Below are positions 7,579 through 15,811 of a stretch of 64,000 nt of DNA, in pieces (the first letter of the stretch is position 1; the number at the start of each line of letters is the position of its first letter). The stretch is from contig CAYOJW010000007.1 of the NCBI GenBank assembly GCA_964404445.1, positions 1-64,000 on the forward strand. The letters are read 5' to 3'. The notes under the pieces were generated by a model that saw only the letters and a list, made by a program, of their open reading frames with translations, made no database searches and was not told the origin of the DNA. This DNA comes from UBA2336 sp964404445 (GTDB lineage: Bacteria; Bacteroidota; Bacteroidia; Cytophagales; Cyclobacteriaceae). The position numbers were made by a program, and so were the translations under genes.

Positions 7579-9627
7579 ATGATCAATGCTACCGAAGCCG
7601 AAGAACGCGATTACCTTGAGCAGCTAAAAGAAAAACTCCTGTTGGCGATTAAACGTGCCGATGATCGTGTACGGCAATTTTCGGACGAGTTACGGCAAAG
7701 CAAGCAATACATCCACGAACACCAGTCGGGTATGGACGAGGCCGATAAGGTTTCTGCCGAGCAATCGGTAAACCGGATGGCGTTTACAGGCGAAGGCGCT
7801 GTTGCCCGTAAACGCAAGCTGTTGAAGCTGGCCGACTCGCCTTATTTTGGCCGCATCGACTTTACGCCCAACGGTGAAGCATCGCAACCGGTTTACATGG
7901 GCATTCATACATTTTTCGATGAATTGGAAAAAGCCAATCTTATTTACGACTGGCGTGCGCCCATCAGCTCGATGTTTTACGATTTTGAATTAGGCGAAGC
8001 GTGGTATGAAACACCCAGCGGAAAAATAACCGGTGAGATCACACTCAAACGGCAATACAAAATCAGGGAGGGGAGGATGGAGTTCATGATCGAAAACGCC
8101 ATGAACATCCACGATGAAGTTCTTCAAAAAGAACTCAGCAAATCGGCTGACGATAAAATGAAGAACATCGTGGCGACCATACAGCGCGACCAGAACGCGG
8201 TAATCCGAAACGAAACAACACCCGTGGTGATCATTCAGGGTGTGGCCGGTTCGGGAAAAACATCCATCGCGTTGCACCGCATCGCATTTCTGTTGTACCG
8301 CTTCAGGGATTCGATCCGCGCTAAAGACATTCTCATTATATCACCCAACAAAGTATTTGCCGATTACATCAGTAACGTATTGCCCGAACTGGGTGAAGAG
8401 CACATCCCGGAAATGGGCATGGAAGAATTAGCCGATGAACTGCTGGAACAAAAATTCAGGTTTCAAACATTCTTTGAACAGGTAGCGCGGTTGCTAAACA
8501 ATCCTGACGAAGCGTTTACCGAACGCATCCGCTTTAAGGCATCGTTTGAGTTTTTGAGCAAGCTCAATCAATACCTCATTCACATCGAAAACAACTATTT
8601 CGATTTTACCGAGCTACGGGTAGGGAAGGTGGTAGTTCCTTTTCCCTTCATCAAAGAAAGATTCAGGGCGTACCATCGTATGCCGTTGTTAAAACGGTTT
8701 ACCGAAGTAGTGCGTGATGTGAACAATCACATCCGCAACGAAGTAAAACGCAAACTTACCGGGCACGAGAAAAACACCGTATGGCAGGCCATTCCCACGA
8801 TGTTCCGGTTTACAAATGCGTTTGACCTGTATAAAGATTTTTACCAGTGGATGGGCAAGCCCGAAATGTTTAAAACACTTCACGGAGGTGTTTTGGAATA
8901 TGCCGATGTTTTTCCGCTGATCTACTTAAAAATGCGGGTAGAAGGTTTCCAGGCGTTCGATCACGTTAAGCACGTATTGATTGATGAAATGCAGGATTAT
9001 ACGCCCGTACAATATGCCGTGCTGGCGCGTTTGTTTGTGTGCAAGAAAACCATTTTGGGCGATGTAAGCCAGATGGTAAACCCGTACAGTGCTTCATCGG
9101 CCGAAGGCATCGAACAGGTTTTCCCGCAAGGTGAAGTGGTTAAACTTTTTAGAAGCTACCGGTCAACCGTAGAGATTACCCGGTTTGCCCAGCGCATATC
9201 AGCCAACAGTAACATCATACCGATGGAACGGCACGGTGAGGAGCCAGGCGTACAAGGTTTTGAAAGCAACATCGATGAGTTAAACGGAATCAGCACGCTG
9301 TTGAACGAGTTTAAAACATCAGCACACCAATCGATGGGCATTATCTGTAAAACTTCAGACCAGGCAATGTTTGCATACAAGCACCTGAAGGAACATCATA
9401 CCGTTCATTTACTCACGGCCGACAGCACCGCTTTTCGTGAAGGTGTAATTATTACAACAGCTTACTTAGCCAAAGGGCTTGAGTTTGACCGGGTTATTGT
9501 ACCGTTTGCCTCTGTAAGAAATTACAGTACCCCGGTTGACAGGAGTATGCTGTACATCGCCTGCACACGTGCCATGCACCGGCTTTGGCTTACTTATACA
9601 GGTGAGAAGAGTGGTTTTTTGGGTTAG
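7579..9627 (+). CDS. HelD-type superfamily 1 helicase
   Basis: UvrD-like ATPase most similar in layout to HelD, which in Firmicutes and Actinobacteria removes stalled or drug-bound RNA polymerase. The N-terminus (residues 1-75) is a charged coiled coil, followed by the HelD hallmarks GRIDF and YDWRAPISS, Walker A GVAGSGKTS near residue 230, helicase motif II DEMQDY, and the C-terminal AYLAKGLEFD and TRAMHRLWL motifs. The 682-residue length fits. The ATG at 7579 is chosen because a perfect -7 box ends four bases before it; longer readings overlap the divergent SET gene. Whether it acts on RNA polymerase in this phylum is inference. Confidence 0.88.
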   Translation: MINATEAEERDYLEQLKEKLLLAIKRADDRVRQFSDELRQSKQYIHEHQSGMDEADKVSAEQSVNRMAFTGEGAVARKRKLLKLADSPYFGRIDFTPNGEASQPVYMGIHTFFDELEKANLIYDWRAPISSMFYDFELGEAWYETPSGKITGEITLKRQYKIREGRMEFMIENAMNIHDEVLQKELSKSADDKMKNIVATIQRDQNAVIRNETTPVVIIQGVAGSGKTSIALHRIAFLLYRFRDSIRAKDILIISPNKVFADYISNVLPELGEEHIPEMGMEELADELLEQKFRFQTFFEQVARLLNNPDEAFTERIRFKASFEFLSKLNQYLIHIENNYFDFTELRVGKVVVPFPFIKERFRAYHRMPLLKRFTEVVRDVNNHIRNEVKRKLTGHEKNTVWQAIPTMFRFTNAFDLYKDFYQWMGKPEMFKTLHGGVLEYADVFPLIYLKMRVEGFQAFDHVKHVLIDEMQDYTPVQYAVLARLFVCKKTILGDVSQMVNPYSASSAEGIEQVFPQGEVVKLFRSYRSTVEITRFAQRISANSNIIPMERHGEEPGVQGFESNIDELNGISTLLNEFKTSAHQSMGIICKTSDQAMFAYKHLKEHHTVHLLTADSTAFREGVIITTAYLAKGLEFDRVIVPFASVRNYSTPVDRSMLYIACTRAMHRLWLTYTGEKSGFLG

Positions 9628-9654
9628 GATCGCAGGAATTCGCTCAAAACATTG

Positions 9655-9735
9655 ACTTAACATAATATAAATTATATAACTCTTGCCTGCGCTACTGCCT
9701 GACGCTCAGTTATATAATTTGACGTTATGTTAAAT
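9655..9735. repeat. attC-like imperfect palindrome
   Basis: Ends are ACTTAAC and GTTAAAT, fitting the RYYYAAC/GTTRRRY core sites of integron attC in either orientation. Inner arms AAATTATATAAC (9669-9680) and GTTATATAATTT (9709-9720) are perfect, outer arms match 10 of 12, separated by a 3x3 bulge. The 28-base loop is GC richer. No integrase is in the window, so an attC identity is a hypothesis. Confidence 0.35.
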
Positions 9736-10137
9736 AGCCGCTCAAGGCCGCGCCTCTCCGGGCTTGCACACCCACGTCCTTGAGTGGCTGTTAAATGATG
9801 AAGATTGAGCAAGAAAGTTTTTTTTTCCAACGCGCATGAATGCATCCACGCACAAAGCATAAGTATTGCAGGCCGCGCTTATCCAGCGCACAAACCAAAG
9901 CCAGCAATACACATACTTTCTTGCCCGCGCTCTTAAAGCCATTAAAACGAATTTGTTCTTGAATAAACTCACAATCTGTTTTTGATTTGCTCCGCTCACG
10001 CTTCGCAGTATGCAGCGGTGTTCGCACGGATGTGAGCTTTCGTACTTTTTGCCTTGATGCAAAAAGTACCAAAAAAATCAAGAGCCAAATATGCTTCCGC
10101 CCACATGCCACCGCGCAGCAGCGTTACTTAACATAAT
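9655..10137. repeat. repeat-rich intergenic patch bounded by 12-bp direct repeats
   Basis: About 480 bases without a credible gene, bounded by identical copies of ACTTAACATAAT (9655-9666 and 10126-10137). Inside are three hairpins: an 81-base attC-like palindrome (9655-9735), a second with 18-base arms at 9730-9747 and 9778-9795 (14 matches), and a perfect 11-bp stem GTACTTTTTGC/GCAAAAAGTAC (10042-10069). The last, with the following AAAAAATCAAG, resembles a high-copy intergenic repeat I know from Bacteroidota genomes. The overlapping minus-strand ORFs here are Cys/Trp-rich and look spurious. A transposase-free insertion or old cassette is possible. Confidence 0.6.
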
Positions 10138-10141
10138 TTTT

Positions 10142-10567
10142 TCAATACTTGATAATTTGTTTTTCAAAACTGTACTCCGCGAGTTCAGCGTATGTTTTAC
10201 GATTAACGCTTATGCCATACTCGGCATGACTAACTGCCGTGTTCGTGAATAACTGATTAGGCGTTTGCCAGACGGTTGACGGGAACAAATACTTTACGGG
10301 TTTCTGTTCATCTGCAAACAGAACTAATCCAATCAATAAATCTGGCCTCAAACCTTTCTCAAGATGATTATGCGGAATGAACGTGTAGGTAGTTTTATCA
10401 ATGCAAATCTGGCGGCATAAAACATCGTACTCCCCTCCCCTTTCCTGGTTGGCTATTCTAAAGTTAGCTCCGTAATGGTTAACATAACTGGCAATAACGT
10501 TGTGATTTTCAGACAGGATAAAAGCAGTTTTGATAATGGTTTCTGCAAGCTGATCGAGCTTTGACAA
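10142..10567 (-). CDS. uncharacterised protein, start region interrupted by TAG
   Basis: A 141-codon ORF of unknown family. Its only available starts are non-ATG (TTG at 10567), and it contains no internal Met. Reading upstream in the same frame there is a TAG (10583-10585), then two in-frame ATGs at 10597 and 10618; the latter is preceded by a perfect -7 box TAATTTTG and four bases, the same layout as other starts here. So the original gene probably ran from 10618 and now carries an amber at codon 12. The protein is soluble-looking, with no signal peptide. It may be a recent pseudogene, a TTG-initiated gene, or show a sequencing error. Confidence 0.55.
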   Translation of the reverse strand: MSKLDQLAETIIKTAFILSENHNVIASYVNHYGANFRIANQERGGEYDVLCRQICIDKTTYTFIPHNHLEKGLRPDLLIGLVLFADEQKPVKYLFPSTVWQTPNQLFTNTAVSHAEYGISVNRKTYAELAEYSFEKQIIKY

Positions 10568-10622
10568 CGGGCGGAGTTTTGACTAAGCCTTGTTCATGCT
10601 TAAAAAACTTTTAAACATAACA

Positions 10623-10630
10623 CAAAATTA
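10623..10630 (-). promoter_or_regulatory. TAnnTTTG box four bases before ATG 10618
   Basis: Minus-strand TAATTTTG followed by TGTT and ATG (10618). The ATG is in frame with the 10142-10567 ORF but separated from it by a TAG codon. Confidence 0.45.
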
Positions 10631-10658
10631 CATTCCGTCTTTCGTCTTGCGTGGTCAA

Positions 10659-11447
10659 TTATCGCGCAATTGCCGTTTTTGTTTGCATGGTGTATGCAGA
10701 AAAAATCCCTAATGCTCTGTTGCCTGTGATGTTATTTGGCGGGTTGGCGGGTGTTGACGCAAATATTGGGTTGGAGTCTAAAAGCTCCGCTAAAGAGTAA
10801 TAATAAGTGTAGGTATTAGCGTCAATACAGAGCATGGTTACATCTACGGTGTCGCCTTCCAAAATATCCATTTCTTCACTGGAAAATGCTTGTTGATTGA
10901 TTGTTCCGTTACTTTCAGTATCATTAAGAACATAAAATGATTTATCAGTTTCGCCATTGACAGATAAGATAAAACGATAACGATTACCCAATGCAACGGG
11001 GTCAAGGAAAAGTGGCAGCACTTCATAATTATCAGCACCAAAGCCCGATTCAAAGTTGAACGCAAGAGAATCTAAATTTATTTTGTATGGCATGATAGAA
11101 ACAGCATTGTATTGCCTGCCTTCGGCAATAACTTTTAACGTGTAGGTATTGCCTTGTGTGCCAGTGATGCTATGTGTCTGATACAGACCCGGAATAGTTT
11201 CGGTGAGTGTGTCAACTACTCCTGTGTTATCTGAAATAATTACCAATGCTCCGCTAACAGGCGGGTAAATGTTAGCATCGCTAAAGTTGACTGTTTTTGA
11301 AAGTTTTACAAAGTAAGGCCCCGGTTCATCCGAAATGTTTCCTTCAATAACTAAAAGAGGACTTGCTGAATTTAAATCAATGTCAATTTCTTTAGTGCAT
11401 GATGCAAACAAGAAGGTGATGAAAATAATGCTGATATATTTAGGCAT
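10659..11447 (-). CDS. DUF4249 family lipoprotein
   Basis: Outer-membrane-associated lipoprotein of the Bacteroidota DUF4249 family. Signal peptide with lipobox FASC (Cys17), followed by an immunoglobulin-like region (PLLVIEGNISDEPGPYFVKLSKT) and the typical C-terminal ending near NRALGIFSAY. The 262 residues look complete. It starts 12 bases after the TonB-dependent receptor gene on the same strand. Members of this family usually accompany such receptors, by analogy with SusD, and may bind ligand at the cell surface; the substrate is unknown. Confidence 0.88.
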   Translation of the reverse strand: MPKYISIIFITFLFASCTKEIDIDLNSASPLLVIEGNISDEPGPYFVKLSKTVNFSDANIYPPVSGALVIISDNTGVVDTLTETIPGLYQTHSITGTQGNTYTLKVIAEGRQYNAVSIMPYKINLDSLAFNFESGFGADNYEVLPLFLDPVALGNRYRFILSVNGETDKSFYVLNDTESNGTINQQAFSSEEMDILEGDTVDVTMLCIDANTYTYYYSLAELLDSNPIFASTPANPPNNITGNRALGIFSAYTMQTKTAIAR

Positions 11448-11458
11448 TGTTGAGTTTT

Positions 11459-13795
11459 TTAAAATTTAAAATTGTAAGTAATGGATGGAACCCAACGGAA
11501 AAGCGATGTTTGGGTAGCAACAGTTTTTGTGGGGTCGTTTACGCTGTTGGCAAATGTGATGGAGTAAGCATTTTGTCTGCCATACACATTGTAGATACTG
11601 AAATTCCATGATGATTCGTACTTCTTTTTATGCGGCTTGGTGTAGGTCGCACCAATATCCATACGGTGATTTGCAGGCATGCGATAGCCGTTGCGTTCGG
11701 TGTAATAGAAAACGGTGTTGCCGCCTATGTCATACTTGCCACTCGGAAAAGTAACGGCATTGCCTGTGCTATAAACAAACAATCCCGACAAGCTCCAACG
11801 ACTGTTAAGTTCATACATGGCGACAACTGAAAGGTCGTGGGTTTTGTCCTGCCTTGCATTATACCATTTGTTGTCATTGATGTCTTCAATTTTTCTCTCT
11901 GTTTTGGAAAGTGTGTAGCCAATCCAACCTGTGAACTTACCCTGTGTTTTCTTTATCAGAAATTCAAGCCCGTAAGCTCTGCCAATTCCGTATAATAATT
12001 CGCTTTCCACATCAAATGCAGAATTCATGTCGGCACCGTTTTTATAATCCACTTGGTTTAGCATACGCTTGTAATAGGTTTCGATGCTACCCTGATAGAT
12101 ATTGTCTTTAAAGTTTCTGAAATAGCCTAAACTTACTTGGTCGGCAATTTCGGGTTTGATGCTGTAAGAGTTTCCTACCCACTGGTCGGTTGGTGTACCG
12201 CTGGTGCTGTTGCTCAAAAGGTGCAAGTGCTGTGTGTTGCGGGCATAGCCGCCTTTGATGCTACTTTTTTCATTGAATAAAATGTTGAACTGAAAACGGA
12301 GTTCAAGATTGAAATATGTTTTACCAAATTTACCTGAAGCCAACACTACACTATCTTTTAAAACGCCTTTATCATATTCTCTGTAAGTATCACCGCCTAA
12401 AATGGAGTAAGCACTCAGCCGCAACCCATAATCAAGCGTTAGTTTTTTTGTAACCTCCATGGTGTTGTTTACAAAAATTGCATTGTCCCAACTATACCGC
12501 CCGTTCTTTTGGTTTTCGGTTGTTCCCTCACCACTATAACGGCTTGGAATAATGTTGTGATAGATACTGTTGATACCAAACCGGATTGAATTTTTTGAAT
12601 CAGGAAAGTATTGAATTTCTTCTTTGAGATTCCAATCCTTTATTTGTGATTTGATAGTGAAATTATTTCCGCTGTTATTGATTTTAATATTGTAACTATA
12701 ATCACTGTAAATAACAGAGGTGTTTGAAAATAGTTTAGAGTTGATAATGCTGTTCCAACGCAATGTTCCTGTTTTATTTCCCCAGTCAATTCCGAAACCG
12801 CCAACGCCTAATATATCTCTACCAAAATATCCTGACAGAAAAATCTTATTGTTGTCATTGATTCTGTAATTGGCCTTTGCGTTAAAGTCGTAGAAGTAAA
12901 GCGAGTTGTTTTTGAAATCTTCCAATAGTTTCAGGAAAACATCGGCATACGTTCTTCTGCCCGAAACGATAAATGAACCTTTGTCTTTTACAATAGGCCC
13001 TTCCACGCTCAGGCGACTGCTGATTAAACCCAGACCGCCTGCAACATTGTATTTTTGGTTGTTGCCTTCTTTCATTTTTACATCCAATACAGAAGATAAC
13101 CTGCCGCCATACTGTGCAGGGCTGTTGCCTTTGATGATGGTTACATCTTTCAGTGCATCGCTGTTAAAAGTGGAAAAGAAACCTAACAAGTGTGATGCAT
13201 TATACACGGGAGCTTCATCCAGTAATATCAAATTCTGGTCGGCAGTTCCACCACGGACAAAAAAGCCGCTGTTGCCTTCGCCTGCTGATTTGACCCCCGG
13301 AAGAAGCTGGATGGTTTTTAAAATATCTTTCTCACCGAAGATGACAGGGATTTTTGAAACCTCTTTGACGTCAATTTTCTCTACCCCTATTTCCGTTTTT
13401 TTGAGGTTATCATCTTCTTTAGTCGCTGTTACCACAACTTCATTCAGTTGCCATGAATTTTCTGAAAGCGTTCTGTCAATTTTTTTATTGGCATTCAAGT
13501 CAACCAACAAAGTATCATTTTTGTAACCAATGAAGCTACACACTACGTGATACGTGCCTTGTGGCAAAGTGAGGGAATAAAAACCGTATTCGTTGCACGA
13601 TGTGCCAACTCCTGAAAGTTCAAGAGGAAAAACAGTAACACCAACCATGGTTTCACCATTTTGTTTGTCTTTAATGGTTCCGCTGATCGTAAATTTTTGC
13701 TGCGCAAAAAGCTGAGTGTTGAAGCATAAAACTATCACACTAACCAGTAAGGTGCCGTATAATGGAAATGCTGGTTGTCTTGATTTGAATTTCAT
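11459..13795 (-). CDS. TonB-dependent outer membrane receptor
   Basis: Beta-barrel receptor for energised uptake. After a signal peptide (ending near FAQQ) comes a carboxypeptidase-regulatory-like domain (ISGTIKDKQNGETMVGV, about residues 35-110), a plug with KTIQLLPGVKSAGEGNSGFF and RGG, and a large barrel of alternating aromatic strands ending ITYNFKF. At 778 residues it is the smaller type paired with DUF4249 proteins, not SusC. The ATG lies four bases after CACCTTTG, a one-mismatch -7 box. Downstream of the LytS/LytT-type pair, which may control it, but that link is inference. Substrate unknown. Confidence 0.92.
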   Translation of the reverse strand: MKFKSRQPAFPLYGTLLVSVIVLCFNTQLFAQQKFTISGTIKDKQNGETMVGVTVFPLELSGVGTSCNEYGFYSLTLPQGTYHVVCSFIGYKNDTLLVDLNANKKIDRTLSENSWQLNEVVVTATKEDDNLKKTEIGVEKIDVKEVSKIPVIFGEKDILKTIQLLPGVKSAGEGNSGFFVRGGTADQNLILLDEAPVYNASHLLGFFSTFNSDALKDVTIIKGNSPAQYGGRLSSVLDVKMKEGNNQKYNVAGGLGLISSRLSVEGPIVKDKGSFIVSGRRTYADVFLKLLEDFKNNSLYFYDFNAKANYRINDNNKIFLSGYFGRDILGVGGFGIDWGNKTGTLRWNSIINSKLFSNTSVIYSDYSYNIKINNSGNNFTIKSQIKDWNLKEEIQYFPDSKNSIRFGINSIYHNIIPSRYSGEGTTENQKNGRYSWDNAIFVNNTMEVTKKLTLDYGLRLSAYSILGGDTYREYDKGVLKDSVVLASGKFGKTYFNLELRFQFNILFNEKSSIKGGYARNTQHLHLLSNSTSGTPTDQWVGNSYSIKPEIADQVSLGYFRNFKDNIYQGSIETYYKRMLNQVDYKNGADMNSAFDVESELLYGIGRAYGLEFLIKKTQGKFTGWIGYTLSKTERKIEDINDNKWYNARQDKTHDLSVVAMYELNSRWSLSGLFVYSTGNAVTFPSGKYDIGGNTVFYYTERNGYRMPANHRMDIGATYTKPHKKKYESSWNFSIYNVYGRQNAYSITFANSVNDPTKTVATQTSLFRWVPSITYNFKF

Positions 13796-13799
13796 CGAG

Positions 13800-13807
13800 C
13801 AAAGGTG
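13800..13807 (-). promoter_or_regulatory. near-consensus -7 box before receptor ATG
   Basis: Minus-strand CACCTTTG (one mismatch to TAnnTTTG), then CTCG, then ATG at 13795. Fourth example in this window of a -7 box four bases from the ATG. Confidence 0.4.
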
Positions 13808-13888
13808 AAATCCTGATAAGCCGTTTAAAAATTATTGCGAAGAAGTGAAAGAGGGTAGCGAAGAAAGGAAGAAACCAAAGAGAAAGAA

Positions 13889-14581
13889 CTATAAACTGTA
13901 ACGTTTAAAAAAGTCTTCGGTGTAGGTTTTTCCGATAGGGAATTCCATTGCGTCAATAAAAATAGTTGTTCCCCTCACAGCCTCAATTTTTCTGAATGGC
14001 AAAATGAAACTACGATGCACACGAATGAAATCAGCAGAGGGAAGTTTTTCCAACATATCTTTCATGGGCATTCGTGCCACAATGGTTTTGCGGTCTTTGA
14101 TATGAATTTTGAGATAGTCGGCTAAACCTTCAATGTAAAGAATATCAGCCAACGGAATTTTTACCAAACTGAAATCGGCACGGACAAAAATATGCTTATC
14201 GCTGTTGTGGTCTTTTTTGTGAATGAAATTAAAATAGTCCTGTGCTTTGGTAATGGCTTGTGAAAAGCGTTTCTGATTGATGGGCTTTAGTAAGTAGTCA
14301 ACGGCATTTAATTCGTAGCTAACGGCTGCATATTCGCTGAAAGCAGTAGTAAAAATCACCATTGTGTTTTGCTGTAATGATTTTACGAGGTTAATTCCTG
14401 TCATGGCGGGCATTTGTATGTCGCAAAAAATCAGGTCGGCAGGAAATTTTCGTAAATGCTTTAACGCTTCGCTCGGTTGTGTAAAAGTCCTTTGCAGGTT
14501 AATGCTTTCACTTTTATCGCATAGCGATTGAATCACGGTGAGCGCTAAGGGTTCATCGTCTATGGCAATGGCATTTATCAT
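13889..14581 (-). CDS. LytTR-type response regulator
   Basis: DNA-binding response regulator of 230 residues. Receiver at residues 1-120 with acidic pair DDE, phospho-acceptor Asp54 in FCDIQMP, and LLKPI; LytTR DNA-binding domain at about 130-230 (IFVRADFSLVKI, then FIRVHRSFI). The start overlaps the stop of the upstream kinase by four bases, so the two are translationally coupled and form a cognate pair. LytTR proteins bind direct repeats upstream of targets; the adjacent receptor gene is the obvious candidate target but no repeat was identified. Confidence 0.93.
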   Translation of the reverse strand: MINAIAIDDEPLALTVIQSLCDKSESINLQRTFTQPSEALKHLRKFPADLIFCDIQMPAMTGINLVKSLQQNTMVIFTTAFSEYAAVSYELNAVDYLLKPINQKRFSQAITKAQDYFNFIHKKDHNSDKHIFVRADFSLVKIPLADILYIEGLADYLKIHIKDRKTIVARMPMKDMLEKLPSADFIRVHRSFILPFRKIEAVRGTTIFIDAMEFPIGKTYTEDFFKRYSL

Positions 14582-15603
14582 TGTAAGTTGATATGTAAAG
14601 ACACGGAAAACTCTTTTTCGGTATCATTAATAACCAGCAAATGTTTTGACGGGTAGATTAAGCTCAAACGATGTTTGGTATTTTCTATTCCTAATCCGCT
14701 TCTTTCAGAAATATCTCGCTGAATATTCACTTTATTATTCACTACGCTTAACCGTAACTCCGTTTTATTTAATACCATTTCAATGTTGATATGGTTTTTT
14801 TGTTCGGAGTTTACCCCATGCTTAAAGGCATTTTCAATAAATGGAATCAGCAGCATAGGAGCAATTTGTAAGGCGGGGATACTTACCAAGCTGGAATATT
14901 CCAGCTTTACGCTTCTGTCCAACCGTAATCTTTGCAATTCAATAAAATTGTTAATGTAATTAATTTCGTCTTCCAGTAAAACAAAGTCCTGTTGTGTGTC
15001 TTTCATGGTGTAACGCATCATCTCTGAGAGTTTGTCAACCATGTCTGCTGTTTTTGGCGAAGTGTCCATGGCAGTAGCGTAAATGTTGTTCAAAGTATTA
15101 AACAGGAAATGAGGGTTGATTTGTGATTTGAGAGAAGCAATTTGCGCTGTCAATTTTTCGGTTTCTGCTTGCTTTAACCTGTTATAAATCGACCATAAAA
15201 CAGATGATACCGTGATTACAAGCCACAACAAAATGGTATTGACTAAGATAACGGGAATAACTTTTTCAATAACCGGTTCAGTTTCGGCTGAAGTTTCGGG
15301 CGTAAAATCGGAAACGATAACCAAGGCAATCGACAGAAAAATAACTGCTGCTATCGTGAGCAAGAGAAACGAAAAATAAAACCAGTATTTTTTTGTGAGC
15401 AGATACTTTGGAATGAGAATGAAATAGTTAAAGTAAAAAGTGGCTATTAAGACGGCACTTAAAATAAGGCAGAATAAAAGGTACTTTATGTCGGATGGTG
15501 AGTCTAAGGACTCAAAAACCTGGTCGGTTGAAGCGTAAAGAACAATCAACAGCAATCCCCAAACTAAGGCATGAATGGCAATGGTAAACGGTTTAACCTG
15601 CAT
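14578..15603 (-). CDS. LytS/YehU-type sensor histidine kinase
   Basis: Membrane sensor kinase of the His_kinase (PF06580) type. Four predicted membrane helices span residues 7-150, followed by the phospho-His motif INPHFLFNTLNNI and the ATP-binding region with PFIENAFKHG and GLGIEN. Length 341 is normal for the family, which lacks an extracellular ligand domain. It overlaps the LytTR regulator gene by four bases. The promoter TACATTTG is 22 bases upstream. The stimulus is unknown. Confidence 0.93.
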   Translation of the reverse strand: MQVKPFTIAIHALVWGLLLIVLYASTDQVFESLDSPSDIKYLLFCLILSAVLIATFYFNYFILIPKYLLTKKYWFYFSFLLLTIAAVIFLSIALVIVSDFTPETSAETEPVIEKVIPVILVNTILLWLVITVSSVLWSIYNRLKQAETEKLTAQIASLKSQINPHFLFNTLNNIYATAMDTSPKTADMVDKLSEMMRYTMKDTQQDFVLLEDEINYINNFIELQRLRLDRSVKLEYSSLVSIPALQIAPMLLIPFIENAFKHGVNSEQKNHINIEMVLNKTELRLSVVNNKVNIQRDISERSGLGIENTKHRLSLIYPSKHLLVINDTEKEFSVSLHINLQ

Positions 15604-15625
15604 ATTAATATTATCAGATGCAAAC

Positions 15626-15633
15626 CAAATGTA
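15626..15633 (-). promoter_or_regulatory. promoter of LytS-type kinase gene
   Basis: Perfect -7 box TACATTTG on the minus strand, 22 bases before the ATG at 15603; a T-rich stretch sits about 18 bases further upstream. Confidence 0.5.
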
Positions 15634-15811
15634 AGTTTCTTTCCTTTCAAAAAAATTGAGAAAAAAGAAGGTAGTTTGTAGAAGTAGGTCATCAAAGAAT
15701 CTTTCGCCCCACTCCAGAGTTGGGCTATTACTTGGGCTATCGCTTCTATACCTATTGCATTTGCCAGCGCAGCAGCAACACAGGCAAGTTCCCCTACCCT
15801 TTTCTGATTTG

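Noticed and set aside
7378..7579. N-terminal extension of the helicase ORF
   Set aside because: Overlaps the divergent SET gene and lies upstream of the TATCTTTG promoter box; no HelD similarity.
9672..10111. Overlapping minus-strand ORFs of 60-106 residues in the repeat patch
   Set aside because: Cys/Trp/Lys-rich low-plausibility products over known-type repeats and hairpins; no start context.
12906..13526. 206-residue plus-strand ORF
   Set aside because: Antisense to the TonB-dependent receptor, Ser/Phe/Leu-rich composition typical of a shadow frame.
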